Below are positions 8,044 through 17,883 of a stretch of DNA of 63,762 bases, piece by piece. The position numbers and the translations under genes were made by a program. The stretch comes from Bacteroidota bacterium (GTDB lineage Bacteria; Bacteroidota; Rhodothermia; Rhodothermales; UBA10348), in the NCBI GenBank assembly GCA_029262775.1, contig JAJCYR010000031.1, positions 1 through 63,762 on the forward strand. The letters are read 5' to 3'. Every line of letters begins with the position of its first letter. The stretch's first letter is position 1. A model generated the notes under the pieces. The model was given only the letters and a program-made list of their open reading frames with translations. It did no database searches and was not told where the DNA came from.

Positions 8044-8976
8044 GTGAAATACACGAACGAACTGAAAGTTGGCGGAACGCTGCTCATAGCAGCACTCATT
8101 TTTGTGCTGGGCGTACGGTATTTTGAGGACCTGCCGCTTTTTAAACCCACCTACGACCTGAACGTCGTATTCGAAAATGCGGGTGGCCTTATAGCGGGCA
8201 ACGTGGTGCGCGTCAATGGCGTAACCATCGGATCGGTCAGCAAGGTCGCCATTTCCGAAGAAACCGGAAAAGTGGAGGTGGGCTTTCATGTGGGCAATAC
8301 CATTCCCGTAACGGAAGGTACGTATGCGACGATCGGTGGGTTTGACGCCCTCGGTGTTGTGCGTATGGATCTTGTGCTGGGCCCTCCAACGGCGCCGCGC
8401 ATCCCCGAGAATGGATATATTGAGGGGCGCGTAGGAGCAGACGTGATTGGTGCGGTTACGGCCAAGGCACCTGAGTTGCTCGAGAAGGTGGACTCTGTCC
8501 TGATCGGGCTGAATCGTATACTCCTGACGACAACTGAACTGGTCGATGACCCCGGATCTGACCTGCGCATGACATTGACGGCCATGAACGGCTCGGTGCA
8601 GGCGCTCGAGGGCATCCTTGTCCAGGAGCAGGATCGTATAGGCCGTGTCATGGGTCATGTGGAATCGCTGGCCCAGGATCTGGATACAGCCATTGGCGAA
8701 GACGGGGAGCGGGTTACCGAACTGATGGACGGGCTCGATACGACGCTCTCGGAGGTAGATGCCACGCTGGCGGAAGTCAGAACCATGTCTACCGAACTTA
8801 CCGCCGTGCTTGCCTCCATGAACAGCGGAGAGGGCACACTCGGGCTCATGCTCAAGGATCCGGGCCTGTATCACCAGATGGACTCCACGCTGGCAACCTT
8901 GAACAGTCTGCTGGCCGATTTCCAGAAGGATCCGGGTCGGTATCTCAAGGAAATGCGCATTGTAGACCTCTTCTGA
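8044..8976 (+). CDS. mlaD: MlaD-type MCE domain protein
   Basis: A 310-residue substrate-binding MCE protein anchored by one N-terminal TM (residues 10-27) with the MCE domain in the periplasm (about residues 37-115; the segment ENAGGLIAGNVVRVNGVTIG is characteristic). A long helical C-terminal region (about residues 140-300) follows, as in Bacteroidota MCE proteins, where it may form a channel toward the outer membrane. The GTG at 8044 is 4 nt after the mlaF stop. It completes the operon; a periplasmic MlaC carrier is not seen. Confidence 0.9.
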   Translation: MKYTNELKVGGTLLIAALIFVLGVRYFEDLPLFKPTYDLNVVFENAGGLIAGNVVRVNGVTIGSVSKVAISEETGKVEVGFHVGNTIPVTEGTYATIGGFDALGVVRMDLVLGPPTAPRIPENGYIEGRVGADVIGAVTAKAPELLEKVDSVLIGLNRILLTTTELVDDPGSDLRMTLTAMNGSVQALEGILVQEQDRIGRVMGHVESLAQDLDTAIGEDGERVTELMDGLDTTLSEVDATLAEVRTMSTELTAVLASMNSGEGTLGLMLKDPGLYHQMDSTLATLNSLLADFQKDPGRYLKEMRIVDLF

Positions 8977-8978
8977 TC

Positions 8979-9539
8979 ATGCCTTCATACGACGACGCAC
9001 TGGCTCTTTTTCACGAATGGACGGTATCGGAGAGTCTTCGAAGGCATGCCTACGGCGTGGAGGCGGCCATGAAATGGTATGCTCGCCATTTCGGAGAAGA
9101 CGAGCAGCTCTGGCGCATGACGGGGTTGCTCCACGACATGGATTATGAGAAACACCCTACCCCGGAGGAGCACCCTTCCGTGGGTGTGTCCCTCCTGCGG
9201 GAGCTGGGCTACCCAGAGATCATGCTCGACGCCATCATGGGACATGCGGACCATACAGGAACGCCACGCACGTCACGGCTTGCCAAAACACTTTACGCGG
9301 TCGACGAATTGTCAGGATTCATCACGGCCGTGGCCTACGTGCGTCCAACGGGTCTGGATGGAATGACTCCCCGCTCGGTCCGCAAGAAATTGAAAGACAA
9401 GGCCTTTGCTGCCGCCGTCGGGCGGGAGGACATCCAGCAGGGAGCAGCAGACCTTGGACTGGAACTCTCCGAACACATTGCCAATGTGATTGCCGGAATG
9501 CAAGTCGATGCAACCCGTCTGGGATTTGGTCCGTCTTGA
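8979..9539 (+). CDS. HD-domain phosphohydrolase-like protein
   Basis: A 186-residue soluble protein with an HD-type metal-dependent phosphohydrolase domain. The first His is in SLRRHAYGVE (about residue 24), the HD dyad is in GLLHDMDYEKHP (about residues 51-52), and later ligands are in MGHADH and YAVDELSG. The order H...HD...H...D is intact, which supports activity. The substrate is unknown; relatives hydrolyse nucleotides. It starts 2 nt after mlaD and may be co-transcribed, though a role in lipid transport is not implied. Confidence 0.85.
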   Translation: MPSYDDALALFHEWTVSESLRRHAYGVEAAMKWYARHFGEDEQLWRMTGLLHDMDYEKHPTPEEHPSVGVSLLRELGYPEIMLDAIMGHADHTGTPRTSRLAKTLYAVDELSGFITAVAYVRPTGLDGMTPRSVRKKLKDKAFAAAVGREDIQQGAADLGLELSEHIANVIAGMQVDATRLGFGPS

Positions 9540-9563
9540 TGGGTCAACAGGCGCGTGGCTCTC

Positions 9564-10721
9564 ATGAATGATGACAATACAACACCAGACCGTGGCCTTT
9601 CGGTAGGGGAGGCGCGGGAAGTAACGCGTTCCACAGCATCCGAATTCCGGCGCCTTCTGGCGCGGCATGTCCGCCGGCACGTGCCAGGTCGCGTCACCCC
9701 TGCCAAACGCACGGCCGAGCCGCCCCGCCTCGTCGGAGGACACGCTCGCATTCTGCCCCTGCTGAAAGTCATTCCCTGGGGGCTTGCGGGGCTGTTCGCG
9801 CTGAGTTTTGCATGGGATTTCCCTGGGCAGGCAGTGTCTGTATGGGGAATGACGCTACCCCTTGATGGCGTTATTCGATTCGTATCTGTCAGTGGCCTGA
9901 TCGGGTTTTTGACCAACTGGGTAGCCATCACCATGTTGTTCAACCCCCGAAGTGAACGCCCCATCATGGGTCAGGGCCTCATCCCGGCCCAGCGCGAACG
10001 GGTCATTTACCGCTTGGCGACCGCGGTCTCGGAGGAACTCATCAACGAAGAGATCATCAAGCAGAAAATTGAGGAGAACAACATCATTCCCAGGTACCGG
10101 GAATTGGCTCTCGACGTGACGCGCGGTGTGCTGGAAGACGACGCGTTCCGTGCCGAGTTCAAAAAACTCACGGCATCGTATCTGGAGGCTGTGCTCACAT
10201 CACCTGAGGTGCGCACGAAGATCATCCAGTTCGTAATAACCAAGATTGAATCCTGGGCGGGCCAGGGACTCGGTGGTTTTGCGCTGAAGGCATACCGGTT
10301 CGTGAATGAGGAAAACTTCACACTGCGGGTTGAGGAGGCCATTGCCAGTCTTCCCAATCAGCTCGACGTCGTCATGGACGAGATGGATGCGCTCCTGGAT
10401 GTGATACCCGAAAAAATCGAGGCCCGGTCCGACGATATTGAGCTTTGGGCGACAAAGCTCGTGCTCGGCTTCGTGGAGAATCTGGATGTGTATGACATGG
10501 TCATGACCAACATGATGGCCTACGACGATCGCCGCCTGGAAGACCTGATCAAACGCAGTACGAACGAGCAGCTGTCGTACATCAAGTATCTGGGGGGTAT
10601 TCTGGGAGCCTGCGGAGGGCTGGTGATCTGGCAGCCGATTCCCGCGCTGATACTTTTTACGGCTGTGGGGGGCACCGTCTACGCCGCGGACGAGATTATT
10701 TTTCGACTGAATCAGGCTTGA
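9564..10721 (+). CDS. DUF445 family membrane protein
   Basis: A 385-residue protein of the DUF445 (YheB-like) family. After a basic N-terminal tail (residues 1-70) come two hydrophobic segments; the second contains the family signature [14 protein letters not shown]. Then come a long helical region and a C-terminal hydrophobic hairpin ([20 protein letters not shown]). The ATG at 9564 is used; a GTG at 9555 would add three residues. Function is unknown. Its 3' end overlaps the convergent thymidine kinase gene by 26 nt. Confidence 0.85.
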   Translation: MNDDNTTPDRGLSVGEAREVTRSTASEFRRLLARHVRRHVPGRVTPAKRTAEPPRLVGGHARILPLLKVIPWGLAGLFALSFAWDFPGQAVSVWGMTLPLDGVIRFVSVSGLIGFLTNWVAITMLFNPRSERPIMGQGLIPAQRERVIYRLATAVSEELINEEIIKQKIEENNIIPRYRELALDVTRGVLEDDAFRAEFKKLTASYLEAVLTSPEVRTKIIQFVITKIESWAGQGLGGFALKAYRFVNEENFTLRVEEAIASLPNQLDVVMDEMDALLDVIPEKIEARSDDIELWATKLVLGFVENLDVYDMVMTNMMAYDDRRLEDLIKRSTNEQLSYIKYLGGILGACGGLVIWQPIPALILFTAVGGTVYAADEIIFRLNQA

Positions 10722-11274
10722 AACACTCGCGGCAACGGGGCTCATACGCGTCGACCGCTCCGAGTAGTACGCGCTCACTCCCTGCAGCCAGCCGCTGTGA
10801 GTGGTTGGCCGGTGCACCGCAGACCAGGCAGATCGCATGCAGCTTCGTGACGTACTCGGCCACGGCCATCAGGTCCGGCATGGGGCCGAACGGCTGTCCT
10901 TTGAAGTCCTGGTCGAGGCCCGCCACGATGACGCGCTTTCCACCGCGAGCCATTTCCTGAACCACCCGTGTCAGGTCCGTATCGAAAAACTGCCCTTCAT
11001 CGACCCCGATCACATCCGTATCCGTTGCCAGCAGCAGAATTTCGGACGACGTGGTGACCGCCGTGGACTGCAGACTCGATGCGTTGTGTGACACGACTTC
11101 CTTCCGGGAATACCGCGTGTCCATGGCCGGCTGAAAAATTTCCACCCGTTGCCGGGCAAACCGCGCCCGCTTCATGCGTCGAATGAGTTCTTCCGTCTTG
11201 CCGCTGAACATGGATCCACAGATGACTTCGATCCAGCCGGCACGGCGATTTACAGGCAGAATATGGGGCTCCAA
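10696..11274 (-). CDS. tdk: Thymidine kinase
   Basis: A 192-residue type II thymidine kinase that phosphorylates thymidine in pyrimidine salvage. The P-loop is [15 protein letters not shown] (near residues 17-31), the Walker-B-like segment GVDEGQFFD contains the catalytic Glu, and the structural zinc ligands are CLVCG and CREC near the C-terminus. I place the start at TTG 11274, just before [20 protein letters not shown], because this gives the usual length. The next in-frame ATGs (11418, 11403) lie inside batE and add a Pro/Ser-rich stretch foreign to the family. It lies 82 nt downstream of batE and may belong to the same transcript. Confidence 0.92.
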   Translation of the reverse strand: MEPHILPVNRRAGWIEVICGSMFSGKTEELIRRMKRARFARQRVEIFQPAMDTRYSRKEVVSHNASSLQSTAVTTSSEILLLATDTDVIGVDEGQFFDTDLTRVVQEMARGGKRVIVAGLDQDFKGQPFGPMPDLMAVAEYVTKLHAICLVCGAPANHSQRLAAGSERVLLGAVDAYEPRCRECFKPDSVEK

Positions 11275-11356
11275 GGCAGCGTACGGGGATGGTGTTGGCT
11301 CGGTACACGACGGGAAGGCGGGTGAACCGCCTTCATAGGAAGATACACGCTCCGAT

Positions 11357-12103
11357 TCAAATACTTTCCAGCGTTTCGGCGGGTACCCATCCGCGGGTAC
11401 CATTGCTGAGTTGAACAAGCACCCACTCCGGTGTCTGTGTTCGTACCTGCACAGTCAGGCCTTCATGCACCACGCGTACGGGGGGTGCGGCCGGATCCGC
11501 CTGTTCGACCAGCGTGGCTTCCGAAGCAACGATCACGGCCGTTTCTGGTCGCGGAGGCCACATGGAAGAGGACAGGGCCACGAGCACGCAGATACCACCG
11601 ACAACGGGAAGAATGACATGTATACTGCGGCCCAGCGGAATCCTTATGCGGTCAAACACCTGCGCGAGGTACAGAGTCATGGCCCCGTAGATGAACACCA
11701 GTCCCAGAATGAACCATGCTCGCGTGGACACGGCGTCCAGGACGGCTGTCTGCATGGTTCGCCAGAACGGCCTGGGAAGCGACGAGAAGGAATCGACCTG
11801 GCGCTCCCGGGCCACGCGCAGACTGTGCTGGATGGCCTCGTGCTCCGGATCTACCCGTGCAGCACGCTCGAAGTAAAGGATGGCGTGGCCGAGATGGTTC
11901 AACCGGTAGTAGGCAATGCCCATGTTGTGCCACAGGGCTGCACTCGAAAGACCCATGGACTGCACCGACTTATACTGTGCGAGCGCCTCCTCGTAGCGCC
12001 CTTCACCGAGCAGTGACGTCGCCGTATCGAAGGTTCCGGTGGCATCCTCTGCATCCTGTGCATTGGGCAGGAGAAGTACCACGAAGAGCAGAAACATCGT
12101 CAT
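11357..12103 (-). CDS. batE: BatE-like TPR and SH3-domain membrane protein
   Basis: A 248-residue envelope protein: N-terminal signal or anchor ([10 protein letters not shown]), two or three TPR units (about residues 25-90, e.g. [13 protein letters not shown] and [13 protein letters not shown]), two TM segments (about residues 120-175), and a C-terminal SH3b domain ending in [15 protein letters not shown]. This is the BatE architecture. The ATG at 12103 forms an ATGA overlap with the batD stop, so it is preferred to the GTG at 12112. It probably serves as a scaffold with BatABCD; the exact biochemical role is not established. Confidence 0.85.
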   Translation of the reverse strand: MTMFLLFVVLLLPNAQDAEDATGTFDTATSLLGEGRYEEALAQYKSVQSMGLSSAALWHNMGIAYYRLNHLGHAILYFERAARVDPEHEAIQHSLRVARERQVDSFSSLPRPFWRTMQTAVLDAVSTRAWFILGLVFIYGAMTLYLAQVFDRIRIPLGRSIHVILPVVGGICVLVALSSSMWPPRPETAVIVASEATLVEQADPAAPPVRVVHEGLTVQVRTQTPEWVLVQLSNGTRGWVPAETLESI

Positions 12104-13962
12104 GAGGACCACCTCTCATTGAGCATCACAATCAGGGTCGATGCGTCGGCCAATGCTTCTTCCCGGTCTGCGTCCGTATGACCCGCGGGCGCAAAACGGC
12201 CCCGGTCACATAATTCAAGAAAGGAGATGATGCGAGCGGTTTCGGGGTGTGGGATGCTGTTGTCGGTGAGGAGTCCCGCCAGTTGTCCACGCGTCAAACC
12301 GGTCTCCGAGACGTTGAGACGGTTGCCAATAAAGCCGGTCAGGGCGCGATCCAGCTCTTCGTAAAAGGACGCAATGTCGTCTGAGTCCAGAAGCTCATGG
12401 GCGCGGGAAAGGTGCTTCCGGGAAACAGGATGTGCAAGGCGCCGTCTGACAAGCGCTGAGTCTGCGGTGAACTGTTTCCGGCGCACTTCCATGATCCACG
12501 TTCCTCCCCAGACGAGTAGCGGCACAACAAGCAGGATCCAGGTCAGGCTTTTTGAATGGAGAGGAGCACGGTCACTGACTCGGTGCCATTGTTCCGTCTG
12601 GAGAAGCGGGGGAGCGACGTCGCCCACCGGAAGTCCATTGGGTCGGGCGCGTGGCGAGGTGGCGCCTGTCGGGTCCCCCTCAGCGGTGATGGCGAGGGTG
12701 CCGGAAGACTGTGTTTCGTATTGAGCGGTCGTCGGATCGAACCATGAGAATTCAATGGGGGGAATCGTGTACGAGCCGCGGGCACGGGGAATAAGGATCC
12801 ATTCGAAGATCTTTTGACCTGACACGCGGGAGCCCGTACGATCGAGTCGTACGGAGGACGTGGGCCCGAGAACTTCGAGGGAAGCCGGAAGGTCGATTTC
12901 AGGGGCACCGAGCGTGGCCAGGTTGCCCTCTCCTTCGATAACAATGCGTAGCGTAATGCCGTCTCCGGTCTGTACCCGTGACCGGTTGAGCCCTGCATCC
13001 ATGCGGAAGGTCCCGACGGCCCCGGAAAAATGTTCAGGGGCACCGCCGGGAAGCGGCTTGGCTGTGATGGCCACTTCCGGCGAGGCAAGCTCGATCGGGG
13101 TGAACCGGGAGCGCATGGAGAACAAACTTTGGAAGGGGTCCCGGCGGCCAAAGGGGAGCATGGCCTCGCTTTCAATGCGCAGGGGATCGATGGTCAACGA
13201 GCCACTTCGCGTCGGAAATACAGCGGCACGTTTGAGCGTGATCACATTGTACCGGAGTCCATTCCGGATAGCGGTGCGCGGTACAGGGCGCGTGTCTACG
13301 TCCATTTCCTCCCGCCAGAATCCATTGGCATCCCAACTGTCGGTGAGGCGACTCTGACGAAGTTGAATACCCTCCCGAAAGAAGAGTTGATAGTCGACCA
13401 CAAGCTGTTCATGCTGCCAAACGGTAGCCGAGGCCGGTACGACCTGGATGAATATATCGCGGTCGGACGGAGCCGGTGGTGGCTCGGGATCCGGGGCCGG
13501 TTGTTGGAAGAGGGAGAACGGATCCTGACTACTGGGGCGCCGGGCCGGGCGCTGCGACTGGGGGACCACCGTAATCTCAATGGGCTCCGTGCGCAAGGTG
13601 TCCGTGCCGACGGTTATATCCATGGGAAGAATCCGTGCACGGCCTTCTGAAATAGGACGTAGCACCCATGAGAAGCCAAAACTCTGGGTCACGCGTCCGT
13701 TCACGATACTCACGTTGCGCCGGGTGCCGGGCGTTCTCTGCACCAAGGCAAGTCCCTCTGTCTCAGGTGGATCCGGGACCTTGACGCCCGTCCCATCCGA
13801 TCCGTTTATGGTGACGGTGAGCGTGAGGGCTTCCTGGTCACCGACTTCCGTGGCATTGACCGAGGCCGCCACCGACAGGTCCTGCGCGCCGGCAGCCATG
13901 GGAAGCAGCAACAGGAGTGAACAGGCGGAGGCAACGAAGACATAGAGGGGGCGCACTCGCAT
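12100..13962 (-). CDS. batD: BatD (oxygen-tolerance protein)
   Basis: A 620-residue secreted or membrane-anchored protein with a signal peptide (LLLLPMAAGAQ), several Ig-like beta domains containing the BatD hallmark VNATEVGDQEALTLTVTING and the segment PVPRTAIRNGLRYNVITLKR, then a TM segment near residue 485 (SLTWILLVVPLLVWGGTWIM) and a cytoplasmic helical tail. BatD occurs with VWA proteins BatA/BatB and was linked to aerotolerance in Bacteroides. The start overlaps the batC stop as TAATG, showing translational coupling. Confidence 0.92.
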   Translation of the reverse strand: MRVRPLYVFVASACSLLLLLPMAAGAQDLSVAASVNATEVGDQEALTLTVTINGSDGTGVKVPDPPETEGLALVQRTPGTRRNVSIVNGRVTQSFGFSWVLRPISEGRARILPMDITVGTDTLRTEPIEITVVPQSQRPARRPSSQDPFSLFQQPAPDPEPPPAPSDRDIFIQVVPASATVWQHEQLVVDYQLFFREGIQLRQSRLTDSWDANGFWREEMDVDTRPVPRTAIRNGLRYNVITLKRAAVFPTRSGSLTIDPLRIESEAMLPFGRRDPFQSLFSMRSRFTPIELASPEVAITAKPLPGGAPEHFSGAVGTFRMDAGLNRSRVQTGDGITLRIVIEGEGNLATLGAPEIDLPASLEVLGPTSSVRLDRTGSRVSGQKIFEWILIPRARGSYTIPPIEFSWFDPTTAQYETQSSGTLAITAEGDPTGATSPRARPNGLPVGDVAPPLLQTEQWHRVSDRAPLHSKSLTWILLVVPLLVWGGTWIMEVRRKQFTADSALVRRRLAHPVSRKHLSRAHELLDSDDIASFYEELDRALTGFIGNRLNVSETGLTRGQLAGLLTDNSIPHPETARIISFLELCDRGRFAPAGHTDADREEALADASTLIVMLNERWSS

Positions 13963-14810
13963 TACCAGTCCTTGTCGACGCGGCGGGGGCGCGTCTTGAG
14001 TTTCTGTACTTCGCGCAGCAGTTGTTCTTCCTGGTTTTGAAGGGCTTCGAGCATGCGTTGTGCTTCCTCGCGCGTCAACGTCTCCGGATTCTGCTCGGGC
14101 TGGGCGTCGTTTTCATCCGGTTGTTGCGGTTCTTCATCCCCCTCATCTCCCTGATTTTGCTGCTGCTCCTGCTGTTCCTGCTGATCAGGGGATTGCTGTT
14201 GGTCCTGCTGACCCTCTTCCTGGTTCTCGTTCTGGTCCTGGTTTTCCCCCTGATTCTGCTCGTTGTTATCCTCCCCGTTCTCGTTCTCGCCATCCTGCTG
14301 CTGATCCTGTTTCTGCTGCTCGTCGAGTTGGCGCCGCGCCAACTCATAATTGTGCTTGGCATTGGTGTTGGTCGGGTCTTCGAGCAGGGCTTCCTTGTAC
14401 ATTTCAAGCGCATCTTCCAGTTTTTGCGCCTGCACCAGTGCATTCCCTGCGTTGTACAGGCCGCGTGCCCGTTCCGGCGAATCCGGAGCCATACGCACGC
14501 TGCTGGCGAATCCGGCCGCGGCCGATTCAAACTCTCCCTGGCGGTAGAGGGATGCCCCGAGGTTGTTCAGCAGTCCCGAGTGGACACGGCCCACCCCTTC
14601 CTCCTGTACAGACCGGATACCAGACCGGTAGGCTTCGGCTGCCTGGTCATAGGCTTCCGCTTCGTAGAGTTCATTGCCCTCGCGACCTTCGGAAACAGGG
14701 TTGCCAGCGTACGGGCGCGCGCCGGCTCCGGACGCCCTACCCGGTGCTGCGTCCTGCGGAGGGGACAGGAGTAGAAAGAGGGAGATGTAAAAAATGTGTA
14801 GCAGATTCAT
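13962..14810 (-). CDS. batC: BatC TPR protein
   Basis: A 282-residue periplasmic protein starting MNLLHIFYISLFLLL (signal peptide), with TPR repeats at about residues 45-160 (AEAYDQAAEAYRSGI, LLNNLGASLYRQGEFESAA, GLYNAGNALVQAQKLEDALE). A very low-complexity Gln/Asn/Glu/Asp linker follows (about residues 165-245), then a short coiled coil and a basic end (TRPRRVDKDW). The acidic-polar linker is typical of BatC. The ATG at 14810 overlaps the batB stop as ATGA; the reading frame extends 23 codons upstream but those have no signal-peptide sense. Confidence 0.88.
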   Translation of the reverse strand: MNLLHIFYISLFLLLSPPQDAAPGRASGAGARPYAGNPVSEGREGNELYEAEAYDQAAEAYRSGIRSVQEEGVGRVHSGLLNNLGASLYRQGEFESAAAGFASSVRMAPDSPERARGLYNAGNALVQAQKLEDALEMYKEALLEDPTNTNAKHNYELARRQLDEQQKQDQQQDGENENGEDNNEQNQGENQDQNENQEEGQQDQQQSPDQQEQQEQQQNQGDEGDEEPQQPDENDAQPEQNPETLTREEAQRMLEALQNQEEQLLREVQKLKTRPRRVDKDW

Positions 14811-15823
14811 GGCCTGTATGTACGTTCCGGTAACACCCACTCCACGAGCAGAATGAGGAGACCCAGGGCAAGGGGCCATTGGAATTTCTCGGCGTACTCC
14901 TCAAACTGTTCCGACGCCAGGCTGCTCGTTTCCAGGGCATTGATTTTCGAGAGTAGCCCATCGAGCGAAGCAGCCGTCCTGGATATACGGATGTAAGACC
15001 CCTCCGATGCCAAGTCCCGGAGGGCCTCTTCAACGAGGCGGGTTGTGACAACGTTTCCGGCCCGGTCGGTCTTGTAACCGCGGGACCTTCCTTCCTCACT
15101 GACAGGGATGGGTGCGCCGCCCGTTTCACCGACTCCCGCGGCGAAGAGTATGATTCCGGCTTCGCGGGCCTGTTCCTTTATGAGCGTGATGTCCCCCGCG
15201 TGATCTTCGCCGTCGCTCACGATGATGGCCGCGCGTGTACGCGGGCCATCGGCGGGCGTGCCGCCCGTGGGCGCATCGAATGCCCGCTCAATCATTTCAA
15301 ACGCTCTGCCGAAGTCTGTTCCGGGTGTCGGTATGAGCGATGGGTCGGCAACATCCAGAAACAGGCGTACCGCGTTGTAATCGGACGTCAGCGGGCTGTG
15401 TACGAACGCATCGCCGGCGAACGTAACCAGGCCGACGCGGTCCCCGCTGAGGTCATCGAGTAGATCCTTGATGGCAAATTTGGCTCGTTCCAATCGGTTG
15501 GGTGCCACATCTTCCGCGAGCATGGAAAGGGAAACGTCGAGCGCGATGACGAGGTCAATGCCTTCCCGCTTCACCTCTTTGGTCTTCGTGCCGAAACGGG
15601 GCCCGGTGAGCGCCAGGCCCAGTAGCGCAATGGCCGTCACGATGCCGGTGGCTTTCCAACGTCTGCGACGCAGGTTGAGACCGGACGAGAGGCGGCGGAC
15701 CAACTGGGAGCTACCTATCCGTTCGGAAATATCCTTTCGTCTCCAGGCGGCAAACAGAAACAGGACCACGGCGAGCGGTACCATGGCGAGTGTCCAGAAC
15801 ATGTCGGGGTGAAGCCACTGCAT
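14807..15823 (-). CDS. batB: BatB VWA-domain membrane protein
   Basis: A 338-residue membrane-anchored von Willebrand A protein. Two N-terminal TM segments (residues 10-26 and 60-76) precede the VWA domain, whose metal-ion-dependent adhesion site is ALDVSLSM near residue 95, with the second Thr loop (TPGTDFG) and the Asp in IVSDGEDHAGD. A C-terminal TM (WPLALGLLILLVEWVLP) closes the protein. It pairs with BatA in the Bat complex. It lies 2 nt after batA and is coupled to batC. Confidence 0.92.
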   Translation of the reverse strand: MQWLHPDMFWTLAMVPLAVVLFLFAAWRRKDISERIGSSQLVRRLSSGLNLRRRRWKATGIVTAIALLGLALTGPRFGTKTKEVKREGIDLVIALDVSLSMLAEDVAPNRLERAKFAIKDLLDDLSGDRVGLVTFAGDAFVHSPLTSDYNAVRLFLDVADPSLIPTPGTDFGRAFEMIERAFDAPTGGTPADGPRTRAAIIVSDGEDHAGDITLIKEQAREAGIILFAAGVGETGGAPIPVSEEGRSRGYKTDRAGNVVTTRLVEEALRDLASEGSYIRISRTAASLDGLLSKINALETSSLASEQFEEYAEKFQWPLALGLLILLVEWVLPERTYRP

Positions 15824-15825
15824 GA

Positions 15826-16814
15826 TCAGGGAAATCTCCTCAGGATGGTGTTTGCCAGCAGTATTTCAAGGACAACGAGTAGAAATGCTGGAAACAGGAA
15901 TCGGGCGTAGTGCTCCTGGACGTCCACGAATTCCAGTTCCTGGATGCGGGTCGTTTCCAACTCCCCGATCTGCTCGTAAATGCTGCGCAGCGCTTCATTG
16001 TCGGTGGCCCGGAAATAGAGGCCCCCGGTAGATTCGGCGACCTTGGTCATCATGTCCTCGTCAATTTCCACGGGGACCATGCGTCGCTGCCGACCAGAGA
16101 AGGGATGATCCACTACGAAAGGCGCTTCCCCGCGGGCCCCGGTACCAATGGTGTAGACGCGTACGCCGAGGGCCTGGGCGACCTCGGCCGCTGTCTCGGG
16201 ACTGATTTCGCCGCGATTGTTCTGACCATCCGTCAAGAGGATGACCACTTTGCTTTCCGCATCGCTGTCCCGAAGGGCGTTGACCGAGATGGCGAGCGCC
16301 GTTCCAATAGCGGTTCCGTCCTCAATCATGCCGGTCTCGACTTCACTGAGCATGCTTAGAAGGAAATCATAATCGAGGGTCAGGGGGGCCTGCGTAAAGG
16401 CCTGGGCGGCAAAGACCACCAGACCAATTCGATCGGACATGCGGCCCGTGATGAAGTCGGCGGCGATTTGCCGCGCAGCCTCAAATCGGTTGGGCCGGAA
16501 GTCTTCCGCCCGCATGGAGGTAGACGTGTCGATGGTCAGCACGATATCGATACCCTCGGAAAAGCGTTCACGCACCACGTCGCGCTGTTGCGGCCGGGCC
16601 AGCGCCAGGACGGTGAGGGTGAGCGCGAGGGTTCGCAGCAGCAACGGGAGGTCGCGGAGCCGGGGGCGGGCGGGGGGGCGCCCCCCCCCGGGGGGGGGGG
16701 GGGGGGGGGTTTTTTCCCCGGGCCCGCCCGGCGCCGCCGCGCCTTCCAGGCGCGGACCGCGCCCCCCGCAACGACGGGCAGCAGCAATAGCCAATATGGA
16801 TGCTGGAATTCCAC
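15826..16814 (-). pseudogene. batA: batA, VWA-domain protein, reading frame broken by a homopolymer tract
   Basis: The protein has a VWA domain with MIDAS TIDTSTSM, the loop DGTAIGTA and LLTDGQNN, a TM before it (LLLRTLALTLTVLALARP) and a C-terminal TM (FLFPAFLLVVLEILLAN). The true N-terminus, MEFQHPYWLLLLPVVAGG, starts at GTG 16814 with AAGGA 7 nt upstream, but in a different frame from the VWA part. The frames meet in the abnormal C9-G20-T6 tract at 16672-16735, where about 20 residues expected after the first TM are replaced by Pro/Gly/Lys. Adding one base or removing two in the tract restores a 329-residue protein, normal for BatA. An assembly error is the likeliest reason; otherwise the gene is broken or phase-variable. 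Confidence 0.85.
16660..16735. repeat. Extreme G/C homopolymer tract inside batA
   Basis: On the plus strand the region holds G5, G3 and G7 runs, then nine C (16681-16689), twenty G (16690-16709), six T (16710-16715), four C and three G. Nothing comparable exists elsewhere in the window. The C9/G20 pair would fold back on itself, and the tract lies where BatA needs ordinary coding sequence. It is most likely a consensus failure in a hard-to-sequence region, but a slippage-prone contingency tract cannot be excluded from sequence alone. Confidence 0.8.
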
Positions 16815-16835
16815 GTATAGTCCTTATTTCCTGGG

Positions 16836-17882
16836 TTAGTCCTTTTCCTGGGTCTGTTGTTCGCGCCGACGGGCCTCTTCGATTTCGAGCCGGCGGGCCT
16901 CCTCCTCGGCGCGGCGGTAGGCGCGCTCCGTCTGTTCAATGGTTTCCCTGGTTGAACGAAGCAGGTGCTGTGTTTTGTCTACGACGGGTCGGATGTCGGC
17001 GAATTTGACGAGGTCCGCCTCTTCAAGTACGTCATGAAGCGCCGCAATCCACTCCCGGGGAACGGGCCGGTCGGCGCGCAGCCGCATGAGTTCGCCGACC
17101 AATTCGCGCGTGGTGGCCTCCAGCGCATGTACACCGGCCCGCTCGGCAAAGTAGGTGCGCAAAATGGAGGTCAGCTCGATGTACCACGCCTTGATGTCGG
17201 GAATGGAGCGCAGGTCCATGGCTTCGAGTTCTGCCAGTCGCTCGAGCGCAAGGTCAACAGGCGGGATGGGGGGCGCCTCCGGCACCCGGTCTGCCATCTC
17301 CTCCCGTCTGGACCTGTAACGTCTCCACGCAAGCCACGCCGCGACAAGACCCAATACCAGTCCGAGTACCCAGGGCCACCAGGACCGTGGAAACAGCGCC
17401 AGATCCGTGATGTCCCTCAGCTCCGGACTGGCTTCTGTCAGCAGGGAGGCCACACGGAGCTCAACGCCTTCAGCGAGCACCAGCGTCGTATCGACCCCAA
17501 CAACCAGACCCACAGGGACGGCGTCAACGCGGGCCGTGTCAATGGCGAAGGTGGTTGCCTCGTAGACCACGCTGTCCAGCTGAGCACCACCCGTGAGTAG
17601 ACGCCCACCCTGGGAACGTACGGAGAGCAGCAGAAAATCGCCCAGTGGTATGCGCAGGCGAGGGCCAGACATCAGGCTGTCAGGGAGCAGTTCGTGTGGG
17701 AAGAGGCTCTCTCCGGCTCCGTCGTGACCGAGCTCCACAACCATCGGAAACCGGTCGCCCGCATACACGCTGTCGACAGGTATATAGCTGGTGGCCTGTT
17801 GGGCATGCAGCACGCCAACGGCGACCAACGCGAGAGCGAAGAAAGCTGAAAGGCGCCGGGCTATGACTGAAACAACGTTCAC
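16836..17882 (-). CDS. Bat-operon membrane protein (DUF4381-like)
   Basis: A 348-residue membrane protein between the DUF58 gene and batA. It has an N-terminal signal peptide (SAFFALALVAVGVLHAQQ), a periplasmic beta-rich domain (about residues 30-150), one TM (WWPWVLGLVLGLVAAWLAW) followed by a basic stretch, and a cytoplasmic helical domain ending in a charged coiled coil (ERAYRRAEEEARRLEIEEAR). The layout and position match the DUF4381-like or unnamed protein often found between DUF58 and BatA. The GTG at 17882 leaves a 1-nt gap to the DUF58 stop; an ATG at 17975 would run into that gene and add 31 unlikely residues. Confidence 0.75.
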   Translation of the reverse strand: MNVVSVIARRLSAFFALALVAVGVLHAQQATSYIPVDSVYAGDRFPMVVELGHDGAGESLFPHELLPDSLMSGPRLRIPLGDFLLLSVRSQGGRLLTGGAQLDSVVYEATTFAIDTARVDAVPVGLVVGVDTTLVLAEGVELRVASLLTEASPELRDITDLALFPRSWWPWVLGLVLGLVAAWLAWRRYRSRREEMADRVPEAPPIPPVDLALERLAELEAMDLRSIPDIKAWYIELTSILRTYFAERAGVHALEATTRELVGELMRLRADRPVPREWIAALHDVLEEADLVKFADIRPVVDKTQHLLRSTRETIEQTERAYRRAEEEARRLEIEEARRREQQTQEKD

Positions 17883-17883
17883 G

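Noticed and set aside
11275..11418. N-terminal extension of thymidine kinase to ATG 11418
   Set aside because: It would overlap batE and add 48 Pro/Ser-rich residues not seen in the family; TTG 11274 gives normal length.
16660..16735. G-quadruplex or recombination site function for the poly-G tract
   Set aside because: Although G20 could fold into a quadruplex, its position inside an essential-looking coding region and the C9/G20/T6 pattern make an assembly fault more likely.
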